61,697 bases of DNA from an uncultured Clostridia bacterium (GTDB taxonomy: Bacteria > Bacillota > Clostridia > TANB77 > CAG-508): assembly GCA_934121925.1 (NCBI GenBank), contig CAKOVK010000008.1, positions 1 through 61,697 of the forward strand. The letters run 5' to 3'. Shown here one piece after another: positions 46,229-54,876 of the stretch; position 1 is the first letter of the stretch; each line of letters starts with the position of its first letter. The notes under the pieces were generated by a model. It did no database searches. It was not told where the DNA came from and saw nothing but the letters and a program-made list of their open reading frames with translations. Both the position numbers and the translations under genes were made by a program.

Positions 46229-48157
46229 TTATATATCCAAATTTTTTACATCTCTTGCATTTTCTATTATAAAATCTCTTCTTGGAGTTACTTCATCTCC
46301 CATTAAAAGAGTTATTGTTTCATCTGCTTTCATCGCATCTTCCATTGTTACTTGAACTAAAATTCTATTTTCTGGATTCATTGTTGTTTCCCAAAGTTGT
46401 TCTGGATTCATTTCTCCTAAACCTTTATATCTTTGTAAACCTAATTGATCTCTTGCTATTCCTTTTTCTTCTAATTCTTTATATCTTTCTGCTAAATCAT
46501 TATCTGTATAACAATATATATCTTGCATACCTTTTTTAGATAATTTATATAATGGTGGTTGTGCTAAAAATACATTTCCATTTTCAACAAGAGGTCTCAT
46601 ATATCTAAAGAAGAATGTTAATAATAAAGTTCTTATATGTGCGCCATCTACATCGGCATCTGCCATTATTATTACTTTTCCATATCTTATTTTAGTAATA
46701 TCAAAATCAGCTCCAATTCCAGCACCAACTGCTAGAATTACTGGTTGTAATTTATCATTATTATATATTTTATCTGCTCTTGCTTTTTCAACATTTAGCA
46801 TTTTTCCCCAAAGAGGAAGTATTGCTTGAAATCTTCTGTCTCTTCCTTGTTTTGCACTACCTCCAGCAGAATCACCCTCAACTATGTATACTTCACATTC
46901 TTCTGGTTTATTACTGCTACAATCTGCTAATTTTCCTGGAAGAGTTGTACTTTCTAAAACATTTTTTCTTCTTACTAACTCTCTTGCTTTTCTTGCAGCT
47001 TCTCTTGCTCTAGAAGCACTGATACACTTTTCTAAAACAGCTTTTGCAACTGCTGGATTTTCTTCTAAGAAAGCAGATAATTCTTCATTCATAACACTCT
47101 GAACTGCACCTGTTACTTCACTATTTCCTAATTTAGTTTTTGTTTGTCCTTCAAATTGTGGTTCTTTCACTTTTACAGATATTACTGCTGTAATCCCCTC
47201 TCTTATGTCTTCTCCTTGAAGATTTCCATCTTTGTCTTTTAAAATATTATGACTTCTTGCATAATCATTAAATACTTTTGTTAGAGATCTTTTAAATCCT
47301 TCTAAATGTGTTCCACCTTCTATTGTATTTATGTTATTGACAAAACTATATATATTCTCTGAGTAACTTGTTGTATATTGAATTGCTATTTCTATTGGAA
47401 AATCTCCATTTTTTTCTATATATATTGGTTTCGGATTTAATTTTTCTCTATTTTTATTTAAAAACTCTACAAATGAAATCAATCCACCTTCATAGCAAAA
47501 ATCTGCTTTTTTAGGTGTTTCTTCCCTTTCATCTGTTAATGTTATTCTTAATCCTTTTGTTAAAAAAGCCATTTCTCTTAATCTGTTTTCTAATATTTCA
47601 TATTCATATTCTAATGTTTCAAAAATGGTATCATCTGCTAAAAATCTAACAGTTGTTCCTGTTTTATCAGAATCTCCTATTCTTTGTAAAGGCTTTACAG
47701 TTTTTCCTCTTTCAAAAGACATTTGGTAAATTCCACCGTCTCTTTGAATTGTAACTTCTGTCCATGTAGATAATGCGTTTACAACAGATGATCCAACACC
47801 ATGAAGTCCTCCAGACACTTTATATCCACTATCTCCTCCAAATTTTCCACCAGCATGTAGAACTGTATAAACAGTTTCAGCAGCAGATATTTTTGTTTTT
47901 GGATGTATGTCTACTGGTATTCCTCTACCATCATCTTCTACTTTTATTACATTTCCTGGTTCTATCGTTACATGAATATTTTTACAATATCCTGCTAAGG
48001 CTTCATCAACACTATTATCCACAATTTCGTATACTAAGTGATGTAACCCTCTTGCAGAAACACTACCTATATACATACCAGGTCTTTTTCTAACTGCTTC
48101 TAATCCTTCTAACACTTGAATTTGGTCTGCTTTGTACTCATGTTCAAATTTTTCCAT
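46229..48157 (-). CDS. gyrB: DNA gyrase subunit B
   Basis: The protein has 642 residues. The GHKL ATPase has EIVDNSVDEALAG, DDGRGIPVD and GGLHGVGSSVVNAL. The TOPRIM domain has EGDSAGGSAKQGRDR and DADVDGAHIRTLLLT. The C terminus has QRYKGLGEMNPEQLWETTMNP split around the usual motif. It pairs with GyrA. It is the last gene of the leftward dnaA-dnaN-recF-gyrB series, about 50 bp after recF. Confidence 0.98.
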   Translation of the reverse strand: MEKFEHEYKADQIQVLEGLEAVRKRPGMYIGSVSARGLHHLVYEIVDNSVDEALAGYCKNIHVTIEPGNVIKVEDDGRGIPVDIHPKTKISAAETVYTVLHAGGKFGGDSGYKVSGGLHGVGSSVVNALSTWTEVTIQRDGGIYQMSFERGKTVKPLQRIGDSDKTGTTVRFLADDTIFETLEYEYEILENRLREMAFLTKGLRITLTDEREETPKKADFCYEGGLISFVEFLNKNREKLNPKPIYIEKNGDFPIEIAIQYTTSYSENIYSFVNNINTIEGGTHLEGFKRSLTKVFNDYARSHNILKDKDGNLQGEDIREGITAVISVKVKEPQFEGQTKTKLGNSEVTGAVQSVMNEELSAFLEENPAVAKAVLEKCISASRAREAARKARELVRRKNVLESTTLPGKLADCSSNKPEECEVYIVEGDSAGGSAKQGRDRRFQAILPLWGKMLNVEKARADKIYNNDKLQPVILAVGAGIGADFDITKIRYGKVIIMADADVDGAHIRTLLLTFFFRYMRPLVENGNVFLAQPPLYKLSKKGMQDIYCYTDNDLAERYKELEEKGIARDQLGLQRYKGLGEMNPEQLWETTMNPENRILVQVTMEDAMKADETITLLMGDEVTPRRDFIIENARDVKNLDI

Positions 48158-48207
48158 TTTTTTCGCTCCTATCCTTTAGGTTAAACTAACTTGTCTTCCC
48201 TAATATT

Positions 48208-49273
48208 TTAAATACATTCTATATTTGCATTTGTTACTTTAAATAATTTATATTTTGAATTATTTATTTTAAAACTGTCCGTACAAGTTATAATTACTTG
48301 ATTTTCTTTTATATTTTCAAATAATCCTTGTATTCTTTTTTTATCTAACTCTGACATAAAATCATCTAACAAAATAACTGGTCTTTCTCCTATTTCTTCG
48401 TATATAACTTCTGCCTCTGCAAGTTTTAAAGAAATTATTGTAGTTCTTTTTTGTCCTTGAGATCCATATATCGATACTGGGCTTTTATTTATATATATTT
48501 CAAAATCATCCCTATGTATTCCTATTCCTGTATACCCTTTTTGTATATCACTTTTTTGATTTTTTTTCAAATTTTCTAAATAATTTTTTCCGCATGTTGG
48601 AAACATATTCCACTTTTATTTCTTCTTTGTTTTCTGTTGTATTCAGATGAATATTATATATTTTTTTATTTAGCTTTTCTATAAATTCTTTTCTATATTC
48701 ATATATCTTTTGTCCTAATTTTGCTATTTGTTCATCCCATATATATAAATTTTCTATTGATTTTCCATCATATTTTATTTGTTTCAAATATATATTTCTT
48801 TGTTCCAAAACTTTATTATATTCACTTAAAAGATTTATATATACTGGTCTTAATTGACTAATCATTATATTTAAAAATCTTCTTCTTTTACTTGGTTCAT
48901 TATTAATTATTCCAATATCTTCTGGTGTAAACAACACAATATATGTTTTTCCTATTATTTCACTAGTTTTTTTTACTGGAATATCGTTAATATAAAACTT
49001 CTTTTTTTCTTTCATCTCGAATTTTATATTAATATTTCTATCTTCTTTTTGACTTATCATTTCTATTTTACTAAAATCTTTTTCTTTATTTATCAATTCT
49101 TTGTCTTTGTTAGTTCTAAAAGATTTTCCCAGACTACAAACAAAGATAGATTCCAATATATTTGTTTTACCTTGTGCATTATCACCATATATTATATTTA
49201 CATTTTTGTCAAATTCTATTTCTGCTTTTTCATAATTTCTAAAATTTTCTAACTTGATTTTTTGAATGTACAT
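48208..49273 (-). CDS. recF: DNA replication and repair protein RecF, +1 shift at CGG
   Basis: The N-terminal frame has MYIQKIKLENFRNYEKAEIEF, Walker A GDNAQGKTN and ESIFVCSLGKSFRT, and runs 227 codons to an in-frame CGG at 48592-48590. Frame 0 then stops at 48548 after a lysine-rich tail. Skipping the C gives YVSNMGKNYLENLKKNQ and the frame that carries GYTGIGIHRDDFEIYI, SQGQKRTTIISLKLAE and VILLDDFMSELD, the RecF C-terminal half, to 48208. The combined 354 residues are normal for RecF. RecF loads recombinase at gaps with RecO and RecR. It lies between dnaN and gyrB as usual. Confidence 0.95.
48590..48592 (-). other. In-frame CGG, +1 recoding site 8 (recF)
   Basis: Frame 0 reads AAC ATG CGG AAA AAA TTA. 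Skipping the C gives AAC ATG GGA AAA AAT TAT TTA and restores RecF. It lies 227 whole codons from the start. Confidence 0.92.
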
Positions 49274-49303
49274 TTTTTTATCCTCTTAAAGTCAAAATTT
49301 TAT

Positions 49304-50428
49304 CTAGTCTTCTTTCATTCTAATAGGTAATATCATATATGTATAATTTCTTGCTGTTTCATCAACAGGTTTTATAACACATGGAGAAATATTAGTTCCA
49401 AAATAAATGTATATTTCTTCATCATCTATTGCCTTTAAAGCATCTAAGAAATACTTTGGGTTAACTCCTATTTCCAAATCTTTTCCTTCTGTTTCTGTAA
49501 ACATTTCTTCTTTTGCATCTCCTGTTTGATTTGTACAAGAAATTGTTACTTTTCCTACTTCTATTGATATTTTTACAGGATATTTCTTTTCTTTTTCTAT
49601 GCTAGATGAAGAAATTAAACTTATTCTTTCAAAACAATTCTGCAATATATTTTTATTTACTCTTATTCTAGTTTCCCAATTGTTTGGAATAACACTTGCA
49701 TAATTTAAAAATTCACCATCTAATAATCTTGTTACTACTTTACAATTTTCCATTTCAAAAATTGCTTGATTTTTAGAAACTCCTATTTTTATACTATCAA
49801 AAGAATCTAAAATTATTTTATTTACTTCATTTAAAGTTTTTCCTGGAATTACAGCTTTAAAATCACTACTTGCACTACTTAAACTATTGCTAACCCATCC
49901 CATTCTAAAACCATCTATAGCAACTACATTTAAGCTGTTATTTACAACTTCAAACAAGCAACCTGTAAAAATCGGTCTATTTTCTTCTATACTTACAGCA
50001 AAAATTGTCTTTCTTATCATATTTTTTAATATAGTTTGATCTGTTTCTATAGAATTCTCTACAACTATTTTTGGAAGTTCTGGAAATTCATCTGGATTCA
50101 TTGTTGCTAATTTATAGAGAGAACCTTCACATTCTATAACTAATAAATTGTTTTCATTAATTTCTATATTAATATCTGTATCTGGTAATTTTCTTATAAT
50201 TTCACTAAACATTATACTATTTACAACAGTATTTCCTTCTTCTATTACATTACATTCCATATTATATTCAATACCTAATTCTAAATCGTAAGATGTTAGT
50301 TTTAATTGATTATTATTTGTTTGAATTAGTATACCTTCTAAAATAGGCATTGTTGTTCTTGTAGGTACAGCTCTTATAACAGAGTTTATTCCTTTTAATA
50401 ATTTTTCTTTTTCACAAACTATTTTCAT
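49304..50428 (-). CDS. dnaN: DNA polymerase III beta subunit (sliding clamp)
   Basis: The protein has 374 residues with three clamp domains. Recognisable pieces are MPILEGILI, TDINIEINENNLLV, RPIFTGCLFE, VAIDGFRMGW and the C-terminal YTYMILPIRM. Length is standard. It follows dnaA after a 380-bp spacer with DnaA boxes. Confidence 0.97.
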   Translation of the reverse strand: MKIVCEKEKLLKGINSVIRAVPTRTTMPILEGILIQTNNNQLKLTSYDLELGIEYNMECNVIEEGNTVVNSIMFSEIIRKLPDTDINIEINENNLLVIECEGSLYKLATMNPDEFPELPKIVVENSIETDQTILKNMIRKTIFAVSIEENRPIFTGCLFEVVNNSLNVVAIDGFRMGWVSNSLSSASSDFKAVIPGKTLNEVNKIILDSFDSIKIGVSKNQAIFEMENCKVVTRLLDGEFLNYASVIPNNWETRIRVNKNILQNCFERISLISSSSIEKEKKYPVKISIEVGKVTISCTNQTGDAKEEMFTETEGKDLEIGVNPKYFLDALKAIDDEEIYIYFGTNISPCVIKPVDETARNYTYMILPIRMKED

Positions 50429-50812
50429 ATATATTACTCCTTTATATAAAACCTTTTTTGTTATTAAAATATAAAATCTTTTCTTCCGTAAGCGATTTTT
50501 CTTTTTATTATATATAAAATAATAATTATTAGCAATAGTATTAGTATGTCTTGTGGATTATGTGCAAAACTTAATTTTATTGCTAAATCCGTAGAAAAAT
50601 TCTTGTGTATATAGTTGTTGATAATAAAAAAAGTTATTAACATTATTAAAAATAAATTATAAAATATGAATAATAAACAGTTTTTTATAAGTTATCCATA
50701 GAAACTTGAGGATAACCTTTCCTTTCCTTCCGTAAGAAAAGAAAGAGAATTATTTACAAAAAATATGTTTTACAAACATTATTTTTATAAAATGTTAATT
50801 TTAGTTTATTTT
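50429..50812. promoter_or_regulatory. dnaA-dnaN spacer with DnaA boxes
   Basis: No gene is present. DnaA-box-like nonamers are TGTGGATTA (50552-50560), TGTTGATAA (50616-50624), TTATCCATA (50692-50700) and TGAGGATAA (50707-50715). The region is over 80% AT. It corresponds to the incC side of a Bacillus-type bipartite origin. Confidence 0.7.
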
Positions 50813-52159
50813 TTAGTTTTCTTTAGATAATATTATTTTTTTAACACTATCCACAATTAATTTTGTATTAGATTCTGGATTTTGTTTTATCTCTTGTTCT
50901 ATTTTTTTGTATCCATGCATAACTGTTGTGTGATCTCTTTTTCCAAAAGCTTCTCCTATTTTAGGGAAAGACTCATTTGTCAAAATTCTGCAAAGATACA
51001 TACCTATCTGTCTTGGAAAGGCAATATCGTTTGATCTTTGAGAACTTTTTAAATCTTTAACAGTTATATTAAAATACTTACAAATCATTTCTTGAATATA
51101 TTCTATTGAAATTACAGAAGCTTTTTGTCTGATAATATCATTTATAGCTTTTTCAGCCATTTCCATAGTAATTGGTGTATGTGTTAAGGATGATTGTGCT
51201 ACTAATTTATTAAAAACACCTTCTAACTCTCTTATATTAGAATCAATTTTTGCAGCAATATCAGAAAGAATTTCATCATCTACTATTAAATGATTTTCAT
51301 CTTTCTTTTTTCTAAGTATAGCAAGACGTGTTTCGTAATCAGCCATAGAAACATCTGCAATAAGTCCCCATTCAAATCTAGTTTTTAATCTATCTTCTAA
51401 TAAAGGAATATCTCTAGGTGGTCTATCACTAGAAATTACTATCTGTTTTCCACTGTCTCTTAAAGTGTTAAAAGTGTTAAAAAACTCTTCTTGAATACGT
51501 TCTTTACCTGAAATAAATTGAATATCATCTATTAATAAAACATCAATATTTCTATATTTTTGTCTAAATTTTTCAGTACTTGCACTTTTTAAAGCATCTA
51601 TAAATTCATTTGTGAATCTTTCAGAAGTTACATATAAAATTCTTGCATTTTTATTGTTGAATAATACTTCGTTTCCTATAGCATGCATAAGATGAGTTTT
51701 TCCAAGTCCAACTCCACCATATAAAAATAATGGATTATAAGCTGTAGCTGGCGCTTCCGCAACAGCTAAAGAGGCAGCGTGAGCAAAACGATTGTTATCA
51801 CCTACAACAAAAGTACTGAAACAATATTTAGAATTTAAATTAGTGTATGAATATGAATTGTTATTTGAAAAAGTTTGAACTTCAGGAATAATTTTTTCAG
51901 CAGGCATTTCATCTTCACAAACTATAGAAACCGTACAATTTTTTTGTAGAATAACAGAAAAAGTATTCATTATTAAATCATGAAATTTAGTGTCAGCCAT
52001 ATCCCTTTTAAAAGAATCTTCTGAAACTAAAACAATATTATTATCTGTAATACTTGCAATCTTTAGTGGTTCAATCCATGTTTTATGTGATATTTGAGAC
52101 ATTTCATCTTTTAAAAGTTCTTTTGCTTGGTCTAATATTTGCTGTATATCTGAATTCAT
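50813..52159 (-). CDS. dnaA: Chromosomal replication initiator protein DnaA
   Basis: The protein has 448 residues: domain I (1-80), a short linker, the AAA+ domain with Walker A GGVGLGKTH and Walker B VLLIDDIQF, and domain IV with the DnaA signature near GEAFGKRDHTTVMHGYKKI. It initiates replication at the adjacent boxes. The ATG has TAGGAGG upstream. Confidence 0.98.
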   Translation of the reverse strand: MNSDIQQILDQAKELLKDEMSQISHKTWIEPLKIASITDNNIVLVSEDSFKRDMADTKFHDLIMNTFSVILQKNCTVSIVCEDEMPAEKIIPEVQTFSNNNSYSYTNLNSKYCFSTFVVGDNNRFAHAASLAVAEAPATAYNPLFLYGGVGLGKTHLMHAIGNEVLFNNKNARILYVTSERFTNEFIDALKSASTEKFRQKYRNIDVLLIDDIQFISGKERIQEEFFNTFNTLRDSGKQIVISSDRPPRDIPLLEDRLKTRFEWGLIADVSMADYETRLAILRKKKDENHLIVDDEILSDIAAKIDSNIRELEGVFNKLVAQSSLTHTPITMEMAEKAINDIIRQKASVISIEYIQEMICKYFNITVKDLKSSQRSNDIAFPRQIGMYLCRILTNESFPKIGEAFGKRDHTTVMHGYKKIEQEIKQNPESNTKLIVDSVKKIILSKEN

Positions 52160-52179
52160 TTTTATAAAAAACCTCCTAG

Positions 52180-52334
52180 TTATCCACAGAATAATCCACA
52201 GATGTTGATAAAATAGGCTTTAAACAAGCTTTTTTAATAAAAAAATTATCAACAATTAAAAATAAAAAAACGCGCAAAGCCTTATTTCCCTATTATTTCA
52301 ATTATAATATCAAAAAAGAAAAAAATTATCAACA
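52180..52334. promoter_or_regulatory. Origin of replication (oriC) core upstream of dnaA
   Basis: DnaA boxes: TTATCCACA (52180-52188), TAATCCACA (52192-52200), TGTTGATAA (52203-52211), TTATCAACA (52246-52254) and TTATCAACA (52326-52334). Extended A/T runs between them suit an unwinding element. The strand switch between leftward and rightward origin genes is here. Confidence 0.85.
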
Positions 52335-52369
52335 ATAATTTAAAAAATAATAGAAATTATTAAAAAAAC

Positions 52370-52399
52370 TTGACATTATGCCATTTACTAGTATATAAT
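52370..52399 (+). promoter_or_regulatory. Strong promoter of rpmH-rnpA
   Basis: TTGACA (52370-52375) and TATAAT (52394-52399), 18 bp apart, lie 38 bases before the rpmH start. Confidence 0.8.
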
Positions 52400-52436
52400 T
52401 TTAATACTTATGAATTTTAATTAGGAGGTTTATTAC

Positions 52437-52571
52437 ATGAAAAGAACATATCAACCAAAAAAAAGACAAGAAAAAAAAGAACACGGATTTATGGAAAGAA
52501 TGAAAACAAGAGCAGGAAGAAATGTTTTAAAAGCAAGAAGAGCTAAAGGAAGAAAAAAAATATCAGCTTAA
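52437..52571 (+). CDS. rpmH: 50S ribosomal protein L34
   Basis: The protein has 44 residues: MKRTYQPKKRQEKKEHGF, then MKTRAGRNVLKARRAKGR, the invariant L34 pattern. AGGAGG lies before the ATG. It is the first gene rightward from the origin. Confidence 0.98.
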   Translation: MKRTYQPKKRQEKKEHGFMERMKTRAGRNVLKARRAKGRKKISA

Positions 52572-52596
52572 AAAATATATAAAATGAGTGATAAAA

Positions 52597-52954
52597 TTGA
52601 AAAAAACAAAAATGCTAAAAAAAAATTATGAATTTAAAAAAATATTAACAAGAGGAAAATGCATTCAACGGAAAACAAATAGAAATATTTTTTATAAGAG
52701 AAAACATTTCTATAAATAAGTTGGGAATTGCAATAGGAAAAAAAGTAGGAAATAGTGTTTGTAGAAACAAAATCAAGAGGCTTATTAGAGAAAATTATCG
52801 CTTGTTAGAAAAAGATATAAATATAGGAAACTGCTTTGTAATTCTTTGGAATAGAAGAATTAATGGTAATGAAGCAGATTTTTATATTATAAAAGAGGAT
52901 ATGGAGAAAGTCTTTAGAAAAATTAATATAATAGAGGAAAAGAAAGAGGTATGA
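52597..52954 (+). CDS. rnpA: Ribonuclease P protein component, +1 shift at CGG
   Basis: A TTG at 52597 starts MKKTKMLKKNYEFKKIL, the usual RnpA beginning. After 24 codons an in-frame CGG (52669-52671) is reached. Frame 0 stops 16 codons later. Skipping the C gives RGKCIQGKQIEIFFIREN and then LGIAIGKKVGNSVCRN and KRLIRENYRLLE, the RNR-type signature that binds RNase P RNA. The combined 118 residues are typical. It sits exactly where rnpA belongs, between rpmH and yidD, and overlaps yidD by ATGA. RNase P matures tRNA 5' ends and is generally essential, so a simple null mutation is unlikely. Confidence 0.95.
52669..52671 (+). other. In-frame CGG, +1 recoding site 9 (rnpA)
   Basis: Frame 0 reads ATT CAA CGG AAA ACA. 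Skipping the C gives ATT CAA GGA AAA CAA and restores RnpA. It lies 24 whole codons from the TTG start. Confidence 0.93.
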
Positions 52955-53169
52955 AAAAAATTTTAATATTTTTAATAGAAAAATATCAGAAACATATTTC
53001 TTTTTTCTTTGAAAATAAAGGGATAAAATGCAAGTTTTATCCTACTTGTTCAGAATATATGAAACAAGCTATTATAAAGTATGGAGCTTTAAAGGGATTT
53101 CTTTTAGGAATAAAAAGAATATGCAAATGTAATCCTTTTTCTAAAGGAGGATATGATCCTGTTAAATAA
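52951..53169 (+). CDS. yidD: Membrane protein insertion efficiency factor YidD
   Basis: The protein has 72 residues with an amphipathic N terminus and the conserved CKFYPTCSEYMKQA and KRICKCNPFSKGGYDPV. It helps YidC-dependent membrane insertion. It is translationally coupled to rnpA. Confidence 0.96.
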   Translation: MKKILIFLIEKYQKHISFFFENKGIKCKFYPTCSEYMKQAIIKYGALKGFLLGIKRICKCNPFSKGGYDPVK

Positions 53170-53183
53170 TAAGGAGGATAAAT

Positions 53184-54041
53184 ATGGCTTCTATTTCTAG
53201 TTTATTTGGATATGTTTTAAATTTAATATATAATTTAATACATAATTATGGATTAGCAATAATATTATTTTCAGTTTTATTAAAAGTAATACTATTACCT
53301 TTGTCTATTAAACAGCAAAAAACAATGAAAAAAACAGCAAAAATGCAAGGAAAAATAAAAGAGTTACAAGAAAAATATAAAAATGATCAAATGAAATTGA
53401 ATCAAGAGATGATGGATTTATATAAAAAAGAAAATATGAGTCCTTTTAGTGGTTGTTTAACATCAATACTTCAAATAATTCTTTTATTTGCTATGTTTGG
53501 ATTAGTTAGAAATCCACTTACATATATGAAAAAAATAGATAATGCAACAATAGAAAAATATAAAACAGAAATGAGACAAGAATTAGGTGAAAACAGTATT
53601 AGTAACAATTATCCAGAAATTAGTGTATTAAAATATGTTAATGATTATAAGTCTAATGAAGATCCTTTATATATAAATACAGATTTTTTTGGATTAGATT
53701 TAAGTAAAATACCACAAGAGAATTTAAACGATTGGACAGTATATATTATACCTGTGTTATATGTAATAACTACATTTATATCTATGCAAATAACAACAAA
53801 AATGACTACTACTCAAAAAGATAAAAATAAAGAGATAAATAACGATAAAAAAGAAGAAAATCCAGAAGAAATGGCTATGCAAATGAATAAAAGTATGGCA
53901 TGGTTTATGCCTTTAATGTCTGTTAGTATATCAATTATAGCACCATTAGGACTTGCTTTATATTGGCTAGTAAATAATATATTAATGATTGCTGAAAGAT
54001 TAGTTTTAAATAAGTGTATAAAATCTGAAGAGGAGGAATAG
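53184..54041 (+). CDS. yidC: YidC/SpoIIIJ membrane protein insertase
   Basis: The protein has 285 residues with about five membrane helices. It has QQKTMKKTAKMQGKIKELQEKY on the cytoplasmic loop (shown here as the start of a longer basic stretch), FSGCLTSILQI and the C-terminal ALYWLVNNILMIAER. The long extracytoplasmic loop between helices 2 and 3 is Lys/Asn-rich. It is the Gram-positive short form. An Asp/Glu/Lys insert (about 215-235) lies in the last loop. Confidence 0.95.
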   Translation: MASISSLFGYVLNLIYNLIHNYGLAIILFSVLLKVILLPLSIKQQKTMKKTAKMQGKIKELQEKYKNDQMKLNQEMMDLYKKENMSPFSGCLTSILQIILLFAMFGLVRNPLTYMKKIDNATIEKYKTEMRQELGENSISNNYPEISVLKYVNDYKSNEDPLYINTDFFGLDLSKIPQENLNDWTVYIIPVLYVITTFISMQITTKMTTTQKDKNKEINNDKKEENPEEMAMQMNKSMAWFMPLMSVSISIIAPLGLALYWLVNNILMIAERLVLNKCIKSEEEE

Positions 54042-54042
54042 T

Positions 54043-54720
54043 ATGAGCCAAACAATAATTTCTCAAGGTAAAACAACAAATGAAGCAATAGAAAAAGGCT
54101 TAAAAGAATTAAATGTTTCTAAAGATATGGTAGAAATAAAAGTTTTAGAAGAAGAAAAAAGAAGCTTTTATAATATACTTGCTCCGAGAGTTGTTAAAGT
54201 AGAATTAACATTAAAAGAAAATCAAAAAGAAGAAAAGAAAGAAAGAAAACAAAGAAAAATAAATGAAAATAGTGAAGAAATAGAAGAAGGATTAGAAGAA
54301 GTAAAAAAATTTTTAAATAAATTTTTAGATAATGAAAAAAAATGGACGGCAGAGATAAAAGAATATGACATATATGTGGATATAGAAGGAGAAAATTTAC
54401 AATTCTTAATAGGATATAGAGGCGAAAATATAAATTCGTTACAAACAATTTTGTCTTCTATTGCTAATAAAAAGAGTACTTCAAAAATAAGAGTTTATTT
54501 AGATATAGCAGGATATAGAGAAAAAAGAATAAAAACATTAGAAGATTTAGCTGAAAAATTAGCGAGAACAGTAGAAAGAACAAGAAAACCTGTAACATTG
54601 GAACCAATGACAGCATATGAGAGAAAGATTATTCATACAAAATTGCAAAATAATAATAAAGTGAAAACTTTTAGTAAAGGTGAAGAACCTTATAGAAAAG
54701 TAGTTATATCATTAAAATAA
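54043..54720 (+). CDS. jag: Jag/SpoIIIJ-associated RNA-binding protein (KhpB)
   Basis: The protein has 225 residues: N-terminal Jag_N domain (1-50, KTTNEAIEKGLKELN), an acidic/basic linker, a KH domain (about 105-150, LIGYRGENINSLQ) and R3H (about 160-222, TVERTRKPVTLEPMTAYERK). It lies one base after yidC. It binds RNA with KhpA and affects cell-wall and sporulation genes in relatives. Confidence 0.95.
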   Translation: MSQTIISQGKTTNEAIEKGLKELNVSKDMVEIKVLEEEKRSFYNILAPRVVKVELTLKENQKEEKKERKQRKINENSEEIEEGLEEVKKFLNKFLDNEKKWTAEIKEYDIYVDIEGENLQFLIGYRGENINSLQTILSSIANKKSTSKIRVYLDIAGYREKRIKTLEDLAEKLARTVERTRKPVTLEPMTAYERKIIHTKLQNNNKVKTFSKGEEPYRKVVISLK

Positions 54721-54722
54721 TA

Positions 54723-54755
54723 AAAGGCAGGGGGAGGAATTTCCCTGCTTTTTTA
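54723..54755 (+). terminator. Terminator after jag
   Basis: The stem GGCAGGG...CCCTGC is followed by TTTTTT. It ends the rpmH-jag operon. Confidence 0.85.
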
Positions 54756-54762
54756 TAGAATA

Positions 54763-54870
54763 GAAAAAATGCTATAATCGCCATTGCTTTTTGAATTTCC
54801 TCATTTTATTTGGAAATTCAAATCGGCGAGAAGAAAAGTGTGGCGAAGCCATTTTTATTATTTAAAGGAG
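54763..54870 (-). repeat. Dispersed hairpin repeat upstream of mnmE
   Basis: 54763-54832 is the reverse complement of a segment at 2488-2558 with few differences. It folds as TTTGAATTTCC/GGAAATTCAAA enclosed by TCGCC/GGCGA. The adjoining AGAAAAGTGTGGCGAAGCCA part resembles 59240-59270 ahead of parA. Confidence 0.65.
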
Positions 54871-54876
54871 AATAAA

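Noticed and set aside
54784..54876. N-terminal extension of MnmE
   Set aside because: It reads through a dispersed hairpin repeat; the ATG at 54877 has a good ribosome binding site and matches the family start.
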